From Stenotrophomonas hibiscicola ATCC 19867 (GTDB lineage: Bacteria > Pseudomonadota > Gammaproteobacteria > Xanthomonadales > Xanthomonadaceae): 64,000 nt of DNA. Within the stretch, counting starts at the first letter, position 1; the number at the start of each line of letters is the position of its first letter. The position numbers and the translations under genes are program-made. Positions 8,764 to 15,681 of this stretch are shown piece after piece. Location of the stretch: the NCBI RefSeq assembly GCF_000382065.1, contig NZ_KB907500.1, positions 593,001-657,000 of the forward strand, in the 5' to 3' direction. The notes beneath the pieces were generated by a model. That model worked only from the letters and a program-made list of their open reading frames with translations, was not told the DNA's origin and made no database searches.

Positions 8764-10692
8764 TTACTTGGCTTCAGCCTTGGCCAGCATGTCCTGGACC
8801 GAGGCGGTGGTGATCGGGTGGTAGCCCGGCTTGGCCCTTTCGAAGGCCTGCTTGGCCAGCTCCAGCCCCTTCGGGGTCTTCACCAGTTCGGCGTAGATCG
8901 GCAGGATCAGCTTGCGACGGCCGACGCGCTCGATGAATGCCGCCGCGCCTTCATTGGCCTGCTCGTAGCCGCTGCGGATCGCCAGCGGGTACCAGCGCAT
9001 GGCGATTTCGCCATTCGGGGTGCCGGTGAAGTGGAAGGCCTTGTCCAGCGTGGCCAGCTTGTCCAGCGGCTGGGTCGCGCCCAGGCCGTCGATGAAGCGC
9101 ACCCATTCCTGGGTGCTCCAGTCGGCGATGACCTGGCTGCTGGGCACGGTGCCGGCGCTGGCAAAGGCGATGCGTGCGGTATCGACGCTGCTGAAGTTGC
9201 GCGACTGCGCCTTGGCCGCAAACGCCGGGATACCCGGCTCGTCCAGCCATGCCTTCAGTTCGGCCTCGGTCACTGCCGACGGATTCTTCGGCAGCAGGTT
9301 CTTCTTCATGTAGTCGACGAACTGGTCGGTGTTCGCGCTCTGGAAAGCATGGTCATCGAACCAGCCGCGCAGGAACGGATCGAAGGTCTCGCGGCCGAAG
9401 CGCTGCTCCAGGAACTCCAGGAACCATGCACCCTTGACGTAGGCGACCTGGCTGAGCGCTTCGTCGGGGTCGCGCTCGTTCAGCGGCGGCAGCGCCAGCG
9501 CCTGGTCGGCCGGGCTCATGTCCTTCACTTCGGCCAGCAGGTCGGTCTGGTCGATCTGCTTCTCCATCTCGGCCATCTCCTTGCCGTACAGGGCTTCGGT
9601 GATGCGGCCCTGGACGTAGGTAGTGAAGCCTTCATTGAGCCAGATGTCCTTCCAGCTGGCGTTGGTCACCAGGTTGCCCGACCAGCTGTGCGCCAGTTCA
9701 TGGGCGACCAGCGAGACCAGCGACTTGTCGCCGACGATCACGGTCGGGGTGGCGAAGGTCAGGCGCGGGTTCTCCATGCCGCCGAACGGGAACGACGGCG
9801 GCAGCACCAGCATGTCGTAGCGGCCCCAGCGGTATTCGCCGTACAGCTTCTCGGCGGCACCGATCATCTTCTCGGTGTCCTCGAATTCCTTGGCGGCCTT
9901 GTTGACCATGGTCGGCTCGGCCCAGACGCCGGAGCGGCCGGAGATCGGCTCGAACACCAGGTCGCCGGCCGCGATGGCCAGCAGGTAGGACGGAATCGGC
10001 TGCGGCATCTTGAAGGTGTAGTCACCGTCACGCGCGGCCTTCGGATCGTTGTCGGCGCTCATCAGCACCATCACGTCCGGGCGCGAGACCACGTGCGCGC
10101 TGTAGGTGAAACGCACGCTCGGGGTGTCCTGCAGCGGCACCCACGAACGGGCGTGGATGGCCTGCGACTGGCTGAACATGAAGGGCAGCTTCTTGCCCTC
10201 GGTCATCGACGGTGCCAGCCACTGCAGGCCCGAGGCGGTCGGTGCGGTGTGGTAGGTCACTTCCACCTTGGCCGGCTGTTCCGGGGCCTCGATGGTCAGC
10301 TTGCTGCCGAACACCTTGTCGGCCGGGGCCAGTTCGAACTTCAGCGGGCTGCGCGCGCCGTCGGCGGCAACGGCCTCGACCTTGGACACGGTCAGCTCGC
10401 GGGTGTCGAGCACCAGTTGCCTGGCGTCCTTCTGTTTCCATTCCAGGGTGTAGGTGGCGGTACCGCCGATCTGCTTCTGGTCGAAGTCCAGCTTCAGATC
10501 CAGCGCGATGTCCTTGATGACGACCTTGTCCGGCTCGGCGTACGAGCTTTCGTCGTGGCTGCGGTTCTCGGCGTTCACGGGGGCGGCAGGGGCCTTTGCG
10601 GCAGTCGGGGCGGCGGCGGGCGCGGCCGCCTCCTGGGAGCAGCCGGCGGCCAGGGCCACGGCCAGCGGAAGGAGCATCAGCGGATTACGCAT
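8764..10692 (-). CDS. M1-family zinc metallopeptidase, lipoprotein
   Basis: This 642-residue aminopeptidase is predicted to remove N-terminal residues from peptides in the envelope. A lipoprotein signal ends at LAAGC (Cys18). Residues 20-45 are an Ala/Pro linker, followed by the M1 N-terminal beta domain. The substrate motif GGMEN is at about 304-308, the zinc site is HELAH (331-335) with the third ligand in NEGF (Glu354), and the C-terminus is helical. All catalytic residues expected of M1 enzymes are present. It is transcribed alone between REP elements. Confidence 0.93.
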   Translation of the reverse strand: MRNPLMLLPLAVALAAGCSQEAAAPAAAPTAAKAPAAPVNAENRSHDESSYAEPDKVVIKDIALDLKLDFDQKQIGGTATYTLEWKQKDARQLVLDTRELTVSKVEAVAADGARSPLKFELAPADKVFGSKLTIEAPEQPAKVEVTYHTAPTASGLQWLAPSMTEGKKLPFMFSQSQAIHARSWVPLQDTPSVRFTYSAHVVSRPDVMVLMSADNDPKAARDGDYTFKMPQPIPSYLLAIAAGDLVFEPISGRSGVWAEPTMVNKAAKEFEDTEKMIGAAEKLYGEYRWGRYDMLVLPPSFPFGGMENPRLTFATPTVIVGDKSLVSLVAHELAHSWSGNLVTNASWKDIWLNEGFTTYVQGRITEALYGKEMAEMEKQIDQTDLLAEVKDMSPADQALALPPLNERDPDEALSQVAYVKGAWFLEFLEQRFGRETFDPFLRGWFDDHAFQSANTDQFVDYMKKNLLPKNPSAVTEAELKAWLDEPGIPAFAAKAQSRNFSSVDTARIAFASAGTVPSSQVIADWSTQEWVRFIDGLGATQPLDKLATLDKAFHFTGTPNGEIAMRWYPLAIRSGYEQANEGAAAFIERVGRRKLILPIYAELVKTPKGLELAKQAFERAKPGYHPITTASVQDMLAKAEAK

Positions 10693-10786
10693 GAATCGGG
10701 ACCGTTACGGGGATCAAACCCCAATGGTAACTCCCTCCGGCCGCGCAGGCGTTGCGCGGTGCGGGGTAATGGCGGCCCACAGCACC

Positions 10787-10862
10787 GGTAGTGCCGGCCG
10801 CTGGCCGGCATCCGCACGGACGATGACCGGGCACGGGGATGCCGGCCAGCGGTCGGCACTAC
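10787..10862. repeat. Inverted pair of GTAG REPs
   Basis: The plus-oriented copy GGTAGTGCCGGCCGCTGGCC is at about 10787-10810. A minus-oriented copy ends GGTCGGCACTACC at about 10838-10862, separated by about 28 bases. The right copy has one base change in its arm. They fill most of the gap between ubiE and the M1 peptidase. Confidence 0.88.
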
Positions 10863-10875
10863 CCGGACACCGGGC

Positions 10876-11637
10876 TTACAGCTTGTAGCCCGAGTGGATC
10901 GAGACGATGCCGCCGGTCAGGTTCTTGTAGTGGCAGCGCTCGAAGCCGGCCTGCGCCATCATCGCCTTCAGTTCGTCCTGCGGCGGGTGCTTGCGGATGC
11001 TCTCGGCCAAGTACTGGTAGCTGTCCGAATCGTTGGCGAACAGCTTGCCCAGCTTCGGCAGGATCTTGAACGAGTGGAAGTCGTAGATGGGCTTGAACCA
11101 GTCCGCGGTGACTTCGGAGAACTCCAGCACGCGGGCCTGGCCGCCCACTTTCAGCACGCGGTACATCTCGCGCAGGCCAGCGTCCTTGTCGGTCACGTTG
11201 CGCAGGCCGAAGGCAATGGTGACCAGATCGAAGCTGTTGTCCGGGAACGGCAGGGCTTCGGCGTTGCACTGCACGTAGTCCAGGCCGAGCACCAGGCCGC
11301 GGTTGGTCAGGCGGTCACGGCCGACCGACAGCATGCCGGCGTTGATGTCGCCCAGCACCACCGAGCCCTCGGCGCCGACGCGCTCCTTCAGCAGGGCGGC
11401 GATGTCGCCGGTGCCGCCGGCCAGGTCGAGCACGCGGTCGCCCGGCTTCACCTGCGCGGTCGCCACGTAGTAGCGCTTCCACGCCCGGTGCACGCCCAGG
11501 CTCATCAGGTCGTTCATCAGGTCGTAGTTGCGCGCGACCGAGGTGAACACCTGGCCGACCAGCTTCTGCTTGTCCTTGGCGGCGACGTCGCGGAACCCGA
11601 AATGGGTGGTACCGGCTTTGTAGGGGGATTCGCTCAT
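10876..11637 (-). CDS. ubiE: Ubiquinone/menaquinone C-methyltransferase UbiE
   Basis: UbiE is the SAM-dependent C-methyltransferase of quinone biosynthesis. The start at 11637 yields MSESPYKAGTTHFGFRDVA, the typical N-terminus, and 253 residues. Family motifs are FTSVARNYDLMNDLMSLGVHR, the SAM-binding LDLAGGTGDIA, NAEALPFPDNSFDLVTIAFG and the C-terminal GGIVSIHSGYKL. It reads divergently from the deaminase gene that starts 80 bases away. Confidence 0.97.
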   Translation of the reverse strand: MSESPYKAGTTHFGFRDVAAKDKQKLVGQVFTSVARNYDLMNDLMSLGVHRAWKRYYVATAQVKPGDRVLDLAGGTGDIAALLKERVGAEGSVVLGDINAGMLSVGRDRLTNRGLVLGLDYVQCNAEALPFPDNSFDLVTIAFGLRNVTDKDAGLREMYRVLKVGGQARVLEFSEVTADWFKPIYDFHSFKILPKLGKLFANDSDSYQYLAESIRKHPPQDELKAMMAQAGFERCHYKNLTGGIVSIHSGYKL

Positions 11638-11717
11638 GGCCCCGATTATCGCACCGCCGGGGGCCAGCGGCACCCCCTGCCCGTATCATGGCGGGCCACG
11701 ACTTACCGGAGCCCCGC

Positions 11718-12170
11718 ATGATCACCACGCCCGACTACCAGGCCCTGCTGCAGACCGCCATCGCCGAAGCCCGCCAAGGCCTGGCCGAGGGCGGCGTGCC
11801 GATCGGCGCGGCCCTGTACCACAACGACGGCCGCCTGCTTGGCTGCGGCCACAACCGCCGCGTGCAGGAAGGCGACCCGTCGGTGCACGGCGAGACCGAT
11901 GCGTTCCGCAAGGCCGGCCGCCAGCGCCGTTACCAGGACACGATCATGGTCACCACCCTGGCACCGTGCTGGTACTGCTCTGGCCTGGTGCGCCAGTTCA
12001 ACATCGGCACCGTGGTGGTGGGCGAATCGCGCACCTTCCAGGGCGGCATCGACTGGTTGCGGGAAAACGGCGTCAACGTGATCGACCTCGACAACCAGGA
12101 ATGCGTCGACCTGCTCGGCGATTTCATCAGCCGCCATCCGGACATCTGGAACGAAGACATCGGTGAATGA
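11718..12170 (+). CDS. Cytidine/deoxycytidylate-fold deaminase resembling yeast-type cytosine deaminase
   Basis: The 150-residue protein has the zinc motifs HGE (His57, Glu59) and PCWYC (Cys84, Cys87) of the CDA fold. Beyond those, its layout follows fungal cytosine deaminase Fcy1: EGGVPIGAAL near the N-terminus, GHNRR, VVVGES after the zinc helix, and the terminal WNEDIGE, where Fcy1 ends WFEDIGE (from memory of the family). It is unrelated to the amidohydrolase CodA. A role in cytosine or related base salvage is likely, though guanine or other substrates cannot be excluded. The start at 11718 is chosen because the fold begins there. Confidence 0.85.
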   Translation: MITTPDYQALLQTAIAEARQGLAEGGVPIGAALYHNDGRLLGCGHNRRVQEGDPSVHGETDAFRKAGRQRRYQDTIMVTTLAPCWYCSGLVRQFNIGTVVVGESRTFQGGIDWLRENGVNVIDLDNQECVDLLGDFISRHPDIWNEDIGE

Positions 12171-12298
12171 GCCACACACCGTCATCCGTTGAACCCGTTT
12201 AATGAACGCTTCAGTGCCGCCACCTCTTAGTGCGGACAGCGTTTGCGGCCATTGAAGTGACCGCGCGCACAGTCAGCTGGACTGCGTGCACACACTGC

Positions 12299-12357
12299 GG
12301 TAACACCCCACCCGGCTGACACGCCTAGGGTGGGGTTACCGGGGCTCGTTTCCCCGG
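12299..12357. promoter_or_regulatory. Two consecutive hairpins upstream of a small ORF
   Basis: GGTAACACCCCACC (12299-12312) pairs with GGTGGGGTTACC (12329-12340), leaving one pair of bulged bases and a 16-base loop. A second stem CCGGGG-CTCGTTT-CCCCGG is at 12339-12357. Neither has a T tract. They lie 12-70 bases before the ATG at 12369 and resemble a structured leader rather than a GTAG REP. The 200-base gap after the deaminase holds nothing else I can identify. Confidence 0.5.
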
Positions 12358-12368
12358 CGGAGCCAGCC

Positions 12369-12629
12369 ATGTGCGCGCACGCCGTACGACTTACGCCCGA
12401 CCCGATCCTCGAATCCATCCGCGAACGCCTGCAGCAGCACTTTGCGCTGCACCGGCGCAGTGCGTCGTTCTGGAGTGCCTACCAGGGCCTGCAGCTGGAA
12501 CTGGTGCGCGGCCAGCCACGCGATCACGAGCGACTGTGCAACGCGATGGCCACCATGGCCGAGCAGATGGGGGCGGTCGAGCACGCGCAACTGATCAGCA
12601 ATCGCCACACCGGCTCCACATCCCGCTGA
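12369..12629 (+). CDS. Hypothetical protein, 86 residues
   Basis: The small soluble protein starts MCAHAVRLTPDPILES and contains mostly helical, charged sequence (RERLQQHFALHRRSASFWSA). It has no signal peptide or membrane segment, and I do not recognise a family. The ATG at 12369 follows CGGAGCCAGCC, an acceptable ribosome-binding site, and lies just after two hairpins. A second small gene follows within about 75 bases, so the two may be co-transcribed. Confidence 0.55.
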   Translation: MCAHAVRLTPDPILESIRERLQQHFALHRRSASFWSAYQGLQLELVRGQPRDHERLCNAMATMAEQMGAVEHAQLISNRHTGSTSR

Positions 12630-12704
12630 CGCGGCATGCACCGGCAGATACGCCACACTCCGATGAACCCCCACTCCCTTTCCACTCAACCGAACTGGAT
12701 TGTC

Positions 12705-13040
12705 ATGCACGCTGAATTCCCCACCATTCCTCCGGTCATCAACGTAGACGCCGAGCTTGACCACTGGCGCCGCCAGCATGCCGAGGGCGCACTGCCGCAC
12801 AACTCGTTCGGCTCCTACGTGCCGTGGATCAAGTTCGCCTGTGATTCGCTGATCACCCAGCCGCGCGCCAGCGAGGCCGAACGTGACGAAATGTTCCAGA
12901 CCCAGTACGCCCTGCAGATCATGCCGCGGCTGAGCGAAGCACAGGCCCGCGAGTTCGTCGACCTCTGCTGGCAGCACGTCTATCAGAGCAGCCCGGTGCG
13001 CAGCCTGCAGGCGCCACGACTGCAACGCATGCGCGCCTGA
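12705..13040 (+). CDS. Hypothetical protein, about 111 residues
   Basis: The protein starts MHAEFPTIPPVINVDAELDHW and is rich in aromatic and acidic residues. It has no signal peptide and no recognised domain. In-frame ATGs also occur at 12636 and 12663. I prefer 12705 because TGGA lies just before it and because codons upstream lack the strong GC third-position bias of the rest. It probably belongs to a lineage-specific family and has an unknown function. Confidence 0.55.
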   Translation: MHAEFPTIPPVINVDAELDHWRRQHAEGALPHNSFGSYVPWIKFACDSLITQPRASEAERDEMFQTQYALQIMPRLSEAQAREFVDLCWQHVYQSSPVRSLQAPRLQRMRA

Positions 13041-13107
13041 CGGCCGCTGCACGGCGCCTCCACGCGCCACTGCCGATCATCCTCGTCACCTGAGTGGGAC
13101 GACGACG

Positions 13108-13530
13108 ATGAAAGCACGAAACCTGTTCAATACGATCGCCAAGAAGGCCGCGGCCGCCACGGGCTCGCCGTGGACCTTCCTGGCTGCAGTGGCGATCGTG
13201 GTGATCTGGGGCATCAGTGGCCCGGTGTTCGGCTTCAACGACACCTGGCAGCTGGTGATCAACACCGGCACCACCATCATCACCTTCCTGATGGTGTTCC
13301 TGATCCAGCACACGCAGAACGCGGACACCGCCGCGATGCAGATCAAGCTGGACGAGCTGATCCGGGCAACCGCCGAGGCCAACAACGAGCTGCTCGATCT
13401 GGAAGAACTGGACGAGGCACGCCTGGAAGAGATCCGCGCCGAGTACGAGCAGATGGCGCGCGAAGCCGGCGATGCGCTCGCGCGGGTGCGCGCCTGCCAT
13501 GCAGCGCGGCGCGACGATGAAGCGATCTGA
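13108..13530 (+). CDS. Low-affinity iron permease family membrane protein
   Basis: The 140-residue protein matches the pattern of the low-affinity iron permease family (Pfam Iron_permease). After a short amphipathic N-terminus it shows GSPWTFLAAVAIVVIWGISG (membrane helix about 20-40), then FNDTWQLVINTGTTIITFLMVFLIQHTQN (second helix about 46-66), and a long charged cytoplasmic coiled coil (about 70-125). The family name derives from fungal Fet4-like proteins. Bacterial members are short and mostly uncharacterised, so iron transport is not demonstrated here. Confidence 0.82.
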   Translation: MKARNLFNTIAKKAAAATGSPWTFLAAVAIVVIWGISGPVFGFNDTWQLVINTGTTIITFLMVFLIQHTQNADTAAMQIKLDELIRATAEANNELLDLEELDEARLEEIRAEYEQMAREAGDALARVRACHAARRDDEAI

Positions 13531-13554
13531 CGGTAGCGCCGGGCCATGCCCGGC
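13530..13554 (+). repeat. GTAG REP upstream of the transposase
   Basis: GGTAGCGCCGGGCCATGCCC followed by GGCGA, immediately after the iron permease-family stop codon. It is the left-hand REP of the transposase unit. Confidence 0.88.
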
Positions 13555-13622
13555 GAGCGCGATACCCGGAAGAATCCCACACGGGCCATCGCCCTCGGCT
13601 GATAACGGCGGACATCCCATCA

Positions 13623-14090
13623 GTGCAGACTGGCGCCATGTCCAGCCGTCACCTGGAACGCAGCCTCCACTCCCGTATCGGGGGCTACTACGTCCTCACC
13701 ACGGTCGTACGCCACCGGCGTCCGGTCTTTGAAGATCCACGTTGTGCAACGTGTCTTGTGGATGCATTGAGGTATGTTGAACGCATGGGCCTCAGTCGGT
13801 CCTTTGCTTGGGTCGTCATGCCTGACCATCTGCACTGGCTGATGCAGCTGCGCGACGGATCACTGGCGCGCATGATGGGAACGGTGAAATCCCGCAGCAG
13901 CCGGTTGCTGGGGCAGCAGTTCGGCATACAGACGCCTTTGTGGCAGCCGAGCTATTTCGATCACGCGGTACGCAGCGAGGAAGCCTTGAGGCGCCATGCG
14001 TTGTACATCCTGGGCAACCCCATCCGAGCAGGGTTGACCCTGCATCTCGATGAATATCCGTTTGCATGGTGCCGTTGGCCCATGCGGTAG
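13623..14090 (+). CDS. REP-associated tyrosine transposase (RAYT), IS200/IS605-like
   Basis: The 155-residue protein is a single-domain Y1 transposase of the RAYT type, thought to act on REP DNA rather than on its own ends. It has the HUH motif in MPDHLHWLM (His69, His71), a candidate catalytic Tyr111 in PSYFDHAVR, and the family C-terminus YILGNPIRAGL. An alternative ATG at 13638 would remove five residues. GTAG REPs flank it (13530-13554 and two at 14085-14182). Its TAG stop codon is part of the GGTAG head of the right-hand REP. No key residue is missing, so it may be active. Confidence 0.92.
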   Translation: MQTGAMSSRHLERSLHSRIGGYYVLTTVVRHRRPVFEDPRCATCLVDALRYVERMGLSRSFAWVVMPDHLHWLMQLRDGSLARMMGTVKSRSSRLLGQQFGIQTPLWQPSYFDHAVRSEEALRRHALYILGNPIRAGLTLHLDEYPFAWCRWPMR

Positions 14091-14182
14091 CGCCCGGCCA
14101 TGCCCGGCGAGCACGAAGTGCGGTCCGCCCAGACGTCAGGCATGCAGGAACGAAAAGCCGCCGGGCGTGGCCCGGCGCTACC
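14085..14182. repeat. REP pair at the 3' end of the transposase
   Basis: The first copy, plus orientation, GGTAGCGCCCGGCCATGCCC, is at about 14085-14109 and supplies the transposase stop codon. The second is inverted at about 14158-14182, ending GGCGCTACC. Together with 13530-13554 this forms a REP-transposase-REP-REP arrangement. Confidence 0.88.
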
Positions 14183-14198
14183 GGTATCGAATTGCTGC

Positions 14199-15584
14199 TC
14201 AGCTGCGCTCGTGCCAGCCACCGCCCAGCACCTTGTACAGCGTGATGCGGTTGACCTGCTGCGCCAGCTGCGCCTGCAGCTGGGTCTGTTGTGCGTTGTA
14301 GGCGGTACGTCGCGCATCCAGCAGGGTCACGAAGCTGTCCAGGCCCGCGTCGTAGCGCGCCTGCGACAGGCGGTTGGCCTGTTCGGCCGCTTCCACCAGG
14401 CGCTGCTGTGAACGCACCTGCTCGTCCAGGCTGACATTCAACGCCAGCGCATCGGCGGTTTCGCGGAAGCCCACCTGGATCGACTTCTCGTACTGCGCCA
14501 GAGCGATATCACGATCGGCGTTGGCGATGGCCAGGTTGGCGCGCAGCTTGCCGCCCTGGAAGATCGGCAGCGTGATCTTCGGCAGGAAGCTCCACACGCG
14601 CGTACCGCTGTCGAACAGGTTGGACAGTTCGCTCGAACCACTGCCGATGCTGCCGGTCAGCGAGATGCTCGGGAAGAACGCCGCGCGTGCCGCACCGATA
14701 TTGGCGTTGGCCGCCAGCAGCTGGTGTTCGGCGGCCATGATGTCCGGGCGCTGCAGCAGCACGTCGCTGGGCAGGCCTGCCGGCGGCGGTGCCAGTGCCA
14801 GCAGCTGCGGTTCGATGCCGTCCGGCAGCAGTGCCGGATCGAGCTGGCCACCGGCCAGCAGCGCCAGCGCGTTGCGGTCCTGGGCCAGCTGGCCACGCAG
14901 GCGCGCAGCATCGGTGCGCGCGGTCTCGACCAGCGTGCGGGTCTGGGTCAGTTCCAGTGCCGAACTGCCGCCACGCTCGTGGCGGGCCTCGGCCAGGCGC
15001 AACGAATCTTCGTAGGTCTTCAGCGTGGCCTCGGCGATCTCCAGGCGCTGCGCGTCGGCACCATACGTCAGCCACGCAGTTGCGGTCTCGGCAACCAGGC
15101 TCAACTGCGCGTTGCGGCGGTTGGCGGCCACCGCGAAGTACTGCTGCAGCGCGGCTTCACTGAGATTGCGCACGCGGCCGAACAGGTCCAGCTCGAACTC
15201 GGCCACGCCAACGCCGGCGGTGAACTGCTCGCTGACACCGGCATCGGTACCGCGACGGTCCATCTGGCCGGTGACGGCCACGCCAGGCACGCGATCAGCG
15301 CGCTGCACGCGGTACTGGCCGCGCGCGCGTTCAACGTTGAGCACGGCCACGCGCAGATCGCGATTGTTCTGCAGCGACTGCTCGATCACCTGCTGCAGGC
15401 GCGCATCGGTGAAGAAGTCGCGCCAGCCGACGGCGGCGGCATCGGCCACCTCGCCCTGCGCGGCCTCGGCCGGCCACTGCGCCGGGATCGCCGGGGCGAC
15501 AGCGGTGTTCTTCGGCACCAGGGTGGAGCAACCTGCCAGCGCGAGCGCGGCGGCCAGGGATACAGCAAGAGAAGAGAATTTCAT
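14199..15584 (-). CDS. smeF: SmeF, outer-membrane factor of the SmeDEF efflux pump
   Basis: SmeF is the TolC-like outer-membrane channel of the tripartite pump. The start at 15584 gives a lipoprotein signal MKFSSLAVSLAAALALAGC (Cys19) and about 461 residues. OMF repeats are visible: LRVAVLNVERARGQYRVQRA and TAYNAQQTQLQAQLAQQVNRI as paired coiled-coil helices, and AAFFPSISLTGSIG in the second beta region. It lies 97 bases downstream of smeE, and the gap contains an inverted REP pair that could shape the mRNA. It is co-transcribed with smeD and smeE under SmeT control. Confidence 0.95.
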   Translation of the reverse strand: MKFSSLAVSLAAALALAGCSTLVPKNTAVAPAIPAQWPAEAAQGEVADAAAVGWRDFFTDARLQQVIEQSLQNNRDLRVAVLNVERARGQYRVQRADRVPGVAVTGQMDRRGTDAGVSEQFTAGVGVAEFELDLFGRVRNLSEAALQQYFAVAANRRNAQLSLVAETATAWLTYGADAQRLEIAEATLKTYEDSLRLAEARHERGGSSALELTQTRTLVETARTDAARLRGQLAQDRNALALLAGGQLDPALLPDGIEPQLLALAPPPAGLPSDVLLQRPDIMAAEHQLLAANANIGAARAAFFPSISLTGSIGSGSSELSNLFDSGTRVWSFLPKITLPIFQGGKLRANLAIANADRDIALAQYEKSIQVGFRETADALALNVSLDEQVRSQQRLVEAAEQANRLSQARYDAGLDSFVTLLDARRTAYNAQQTQLQAQLAQQVNRITLYKVLGGGWHERS

Positions 15585-15607
15585 GGCGACACCTTGGGGG
15601 TCACGGT

Positions 15608-15673
15608 GGTAGCGCCGGGCCATGCCCGGCGGCTACGCGGTGAGGCATCCGCCGGGCATGGTCCGGCGCTACC
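15608..15673. repeat. Inverted REP pair between smeE and smeF
   Basis: GGTAGCGCCGGGCCATGCCC at about 15608-15631 is followed by an inverted copy ending GTCCGGCGCTACC at about 15650-15673. The two stems lie within one operon, between cistrons. Confidence 0.88.
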
Positions 15674-15681
15674 GGATTTCA

